From: an uncultured Eubacteriales bacterium
Lineage (GTDB): Bacteria > Bacillota > Clostridia > Oscillospirales > Oscillospiraceae
Direction of reading: 5' to 3'
Length of the DNA stretch: 5,407 nucleotides
NCBI GenBank assembly: GCA_900556535.1
Contig: USPI01000103.1
Span: 1-5,407 of the forward strand
How positions within the stretch are numbered: position 1 is the stretch's first letter; the number at the start of each line of letters is the position of its first letter. The notes under the pieces were generated by a model. That model searched no databases and was not told where the DNA came from. It worked only from the letters and a program-made list of their open reading frames with translations. Shown one piece after another: positions 5,187-5,407 of this stretch. The position numbers and the translations under genes are program-made.

Positions 5187-5265
5187 CGTTTGGCGAGCCG
5201 CGTTTTCGAGCACGGATGCAAACGGGACTTTTTCCTGACATTTCAGTATATGCGGCCAAACGGGA
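5187..5265. repeat. Three CGTTTG/CAAACG repeats between divergent promoters
   Basis: CAAACGGGA occurs twice as a direct repeat (5219-5227 and 5257-5265). An inverted copy of the core, CGTTTGGC (5187-5194), is the exact reverse complement of GCCAAACG (5255-5262). CCAAA (5256-5260) also faces TTTGG (5273-5277) in a 22-base dyad of a size common for TetR operators. They lie between the tetR promoter and the promoter of the plus-strand gene, where a TetR protein would be expected to bind. This is a candidate only. Confidence 0.35.
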
Positions 5266-5290
5266 TTTATTATTTGGGAATGGCACGGCC

Positions 5291-5319
5291 TTGAAGGGGT
5301 TCTCTTTGTATGTTATAAT
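5291..5319 (+). promoter_or_regulatory. Extended -10 promoter of the gene starting at 5355
   Basis: TTGAAG (5291-5296) and a perfect TATAAT (5314-5319) are 17 bases apart. The -10 is preceded by TGT, giving an extended -10 (TGnTATAAT). Transcription would start near 5326, leaving a leader of about 29 bases that contains the ribosome binding site. Confidence 0.75.
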
Positions 5320-5354
5320 TCTAAAAAACAAATCGGAATTTGGAGGTGTGATTG

Positions 5355-5407
5355 ATGAGAATTGTAGAAGTTACAGAAAACAAAAAACAATATCTTGATT
5401 TGCTCCT
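5355..5407 (+). CDS. N-terminal fragment, probable GNAT-type acetyltransferase
   Basis: Only 17 codons are inside the window: MRIVEVTENKKQYLDLL, continuing off the edge. The ATG is preceded by GGAGGTG (5342-5348) at six bases, and a strong promoter lies upstream, so the gene is real. The opening resembles small Clostridia proteins of the GNAT acetyltransferase family as I remember them, but no acetyl-CoA-binding motif is in view. It is divergent from tetR, so it could be a target of that regulator. The gene call is firm; the family is a guess from the first residues. Confidence 0.6.
   Translation, partial: MRIVEVTENKKQYLDLL

Noticed and set aside
5311..5326. TGTTA-N6-TAAAA as a third Crp/Fnr-type site over the promoter of the gene at 5355
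   Set aside because: It is mostly the extended -10 element itself and the right half site is imperfect, so chance explains it.
5128..5331. N-terminal extension of the TetR protein
   Set aside because: It lies upstream of the tetR promoter and overlaps the divergent promoter region; the start at 5127 has GGAGG and the normal length.
1..5407. CRISPR array, insertion sequence or prophage attachment site
   Set aside because: No regularly spaced repeats, transposase-like frame, or integrase is present. The tRNA 3' end is followed by a normal terminator, and I saw no repeat of it elsewhere in the window.

Overview
The window looks like a chromosomal segment of an anaerobic, moderately G+C-rich member of the Clostridia, possibly a gut Oscillospirales/Ruminococcaceae-type organism. 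The basis is the clostridial-type tRNA-Cys 3' half with an encoded CCA, strong GGAGG ribosome binding sites, a clostridial 2[4Fe-4S] ferredoxin, and a protein of the 2,4-diaminopentanoate dehydrogenase type. The genus cannot be fixed from the sequence alone.

Layout. Positions 1-40 are the 3' part of a tRNA (probably Cys), followed by an intrinsic terminator (44-74). A sigma-A-like promoter at 185-213 then drives a plus-strand gene (269-1357) for a DapB-like NAD(P)-dependent dehydrogenase. This gene converges on the minus-strand genes in a hairpin-dense gap (1358-1533). The gap holds a bidirectional terminator, a long imperfect palindrome, and the terminator of the minus-strand unit, which shares four bases with the palindrome.

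The minus strand from 5127 down to 1534 carries four genes in the same direction. In transcription order they are a TetR-family regulator (5127-4501), a Crp/Fnr-family regulator (4296-3643), a 57-residue 2[4Fe-4S] ferredoxin with a GTG start (3544-3371), and an FAD-dependent oleate hydratase, OhyA/MCRA family (3309-1534). The 204-base gap between the two regulators carries a perfect 8-bp inverted repeat in the leader of the Crp/Fnr-type gene. A strong 11-bp hairpin lies between that gene and the ferredoxin gene. Divergent from tetR, a plus-strand gene begins at 5355 with a good promoter (5291-5319) and runs off the edge; its first residues resemble a GNAT acetyltransferase.

How it may work together. 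Oleate hydratase converts unsaturated fatty acids such as oleate to 10-hydroxy fatty acids, which detoxifies antimicrobial host or dietary lipids. Its FAD is not consumed, but reduced FAD is the more active form. The ferredoxin next door in the same orientation suggests that low-potential electrons may keep the flavin reduced in this anaerobe. The two regulators upstream offer a lipid-responsive input (TetR type) and a redox- or ligand-responsive input (Crp/Fnr type). This ferredoxin-hydratase-regulator module is the most interesting feature of the window, but the coupling is inference from gene order only. TGTTA...TAACA-type palindromes in the leader of the Crp/Fnr-type gene and of the dehydrogenase gene may be operators linking both ends of the window.
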